Shown: positions 63,861 through 64,000 of the stretch, piece by piece
How positions within the stretch are numbered: position 1 is the first letter of the stretch
Layout of the letters: every line of letters begins with the position of its first letter
Assembly: GCA_028866655.1 (NCBI GenBank)
Contig: JAGWHQ010000003.1
Coordinates: 22,140-86,139 of the forward strand
Length of the DNA stretch: 64,000 nt
Direction: 5' to 3'
From: Nitrososphaerota archaeon
GTDB taxonomy: Archaea > Thermoproteota > Nitrososphaeria > Nitrososphaerales > Nitrosopumilaceae
Position numbers and translations under genes: made by a program
Notes under the pieces: model-generated
Told to the model about the DNA's origin: nothing
The model's input: the letters and a program-made list of their open reading frames with translations, nothing else
Databases searched by the model: none

Positions 63861-63945
63861 TGCGGGAGGTGGGATTTGAACCCACGAACTCCTAAAAGAC
63901 AGGGTCCTAAGCCCTGCGCCTTTGACCAGGCTTGGCAACTCCCGC
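63861..63945 (-). tRNA. tRNA-Leu (UAG)
   Basis: 85 nt on the minus strand, from 63945. Acceptor GCGGGAG/CTCCCGC, D-loop with CCTGGTCAAAGG, anticodon stem CAGGG/CCCTG and loop CTTAGGA (anticodon TAG), long variable arm, T-arm GTGGG-TTCAAAT-CCCAC and A73. Leucine identity. CCA is not encoded. No intron. The last 35 nt are identical to tRNA-Leu(CAG) at 51521. Confidence 0.95.
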
Positions 63946-64000
63946 ATGCACCATGACTTTTAAGACAAATTTATCTATTGTTGAATGGTCTGTATGGCGA

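Noticed and set aside
1..64000. Search for CRISPR repeats, insertion sequences, integrases and phage genes.
   Set aside because: No repeated direct units with spacers, transposase motifs or attachment-site duplications were seen; the window is core-genome in character.

Overview
This AT-rich window carries housekeeping and biosynthetic genes of an archaeon, most probably an ammonia-oxidising-type Thaumarchaeon (Nitrososphaerota). Archaeal markers include TFE-alpha, aTrm56, TiaS, Csl4, GatD/GatE, the LSm-L37e pair, S27e, L44e, CobY, a thermosome, CDC48, a 7S SRP RNA and tRNAs without an encoded complete CCA. Thaumarchaeal flavour comes from the DnaK/DnaJ/GrpE set, a class II HMG-CoA reductase, a small Cys-rich protein beginning MTCKGIC, many TTG starts, and TATA-like boxes 20-35 nt before starts (leaderless-type promoters). 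No amo genes, transposases, CRISPR arrays or phage genes were seen, and the genus cannot be fixed from this window.

Layout. 1-6.3 kb: end of a deaminase-like amidohydrolase overlapping arfC (riboflavin/F420), then TFE, aTrm56, HflX and a PhoU regulator on the minus strand, then a PUA protein, NAC and a YqgF/RuvC-like protein. 6.5-11.2 kb: zinc-ribbon protein, an orphan that may resemble a proteasome assembly chaperone, a UbiD-family decarboxylase (probable archaeal mevalonate branch), heme O synthase, an Lrp regulator and aspartate-semialdehyde dehydrogenase. 11.2-15.4 kb: late cobalamin operon cobD-cobQ-cbiB-cobS-cobY, in which CobQ lacks its glutaminase domain. 15.4-22 kb: S27e/L44e, adenine deaminase, thermosome, PfkB kinase and a secreted PKD-like protein. 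22-31.8 kb: guaA and guaB, mptE and folP, pheA-csl4-dph2, a single-domain RAM protein and TiaS.

31.8-42 kb: an initiator tRNA-Met that appears to hold two introns, a sugar dehydrogenase, HMG-CoA reductase, and a nine-gene histidine cluster (hisG-D-C-HAD-B-H-A-F-I) in which a HAD protein sits where a histidinol phosphatase is needed and hisE is absent. 42-51.5 kb: threonine synthase, a ubiquitin-like/E1 fusion, two probable sugar-nucleotide enzymes, then grpE-dnaK-dnaJ and a nucleotidase. 51.5-64 kb: tRNA-Leu(CAG), gatE, gatD and cdc48 facing rpl2 across a palindrome, acylphosphatase, SRP RNA, NcsA-type thiolase, rpiA, a coiled-coil orphan, L37e (55 aa)-LSm, ArfB-type creatininase, purU, a small B-box-like zinc protein and tRNA-Leu(UAG).

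Genes are tightly packed with many 1-4 nt ATGA/TTGA overlaps, and no stretch over 300 bases is left without a gene or RNA. The longest gaps, at 6279-6511 and 42300-42533, hold only promoters and AT-rich DNA as far as can be seen.
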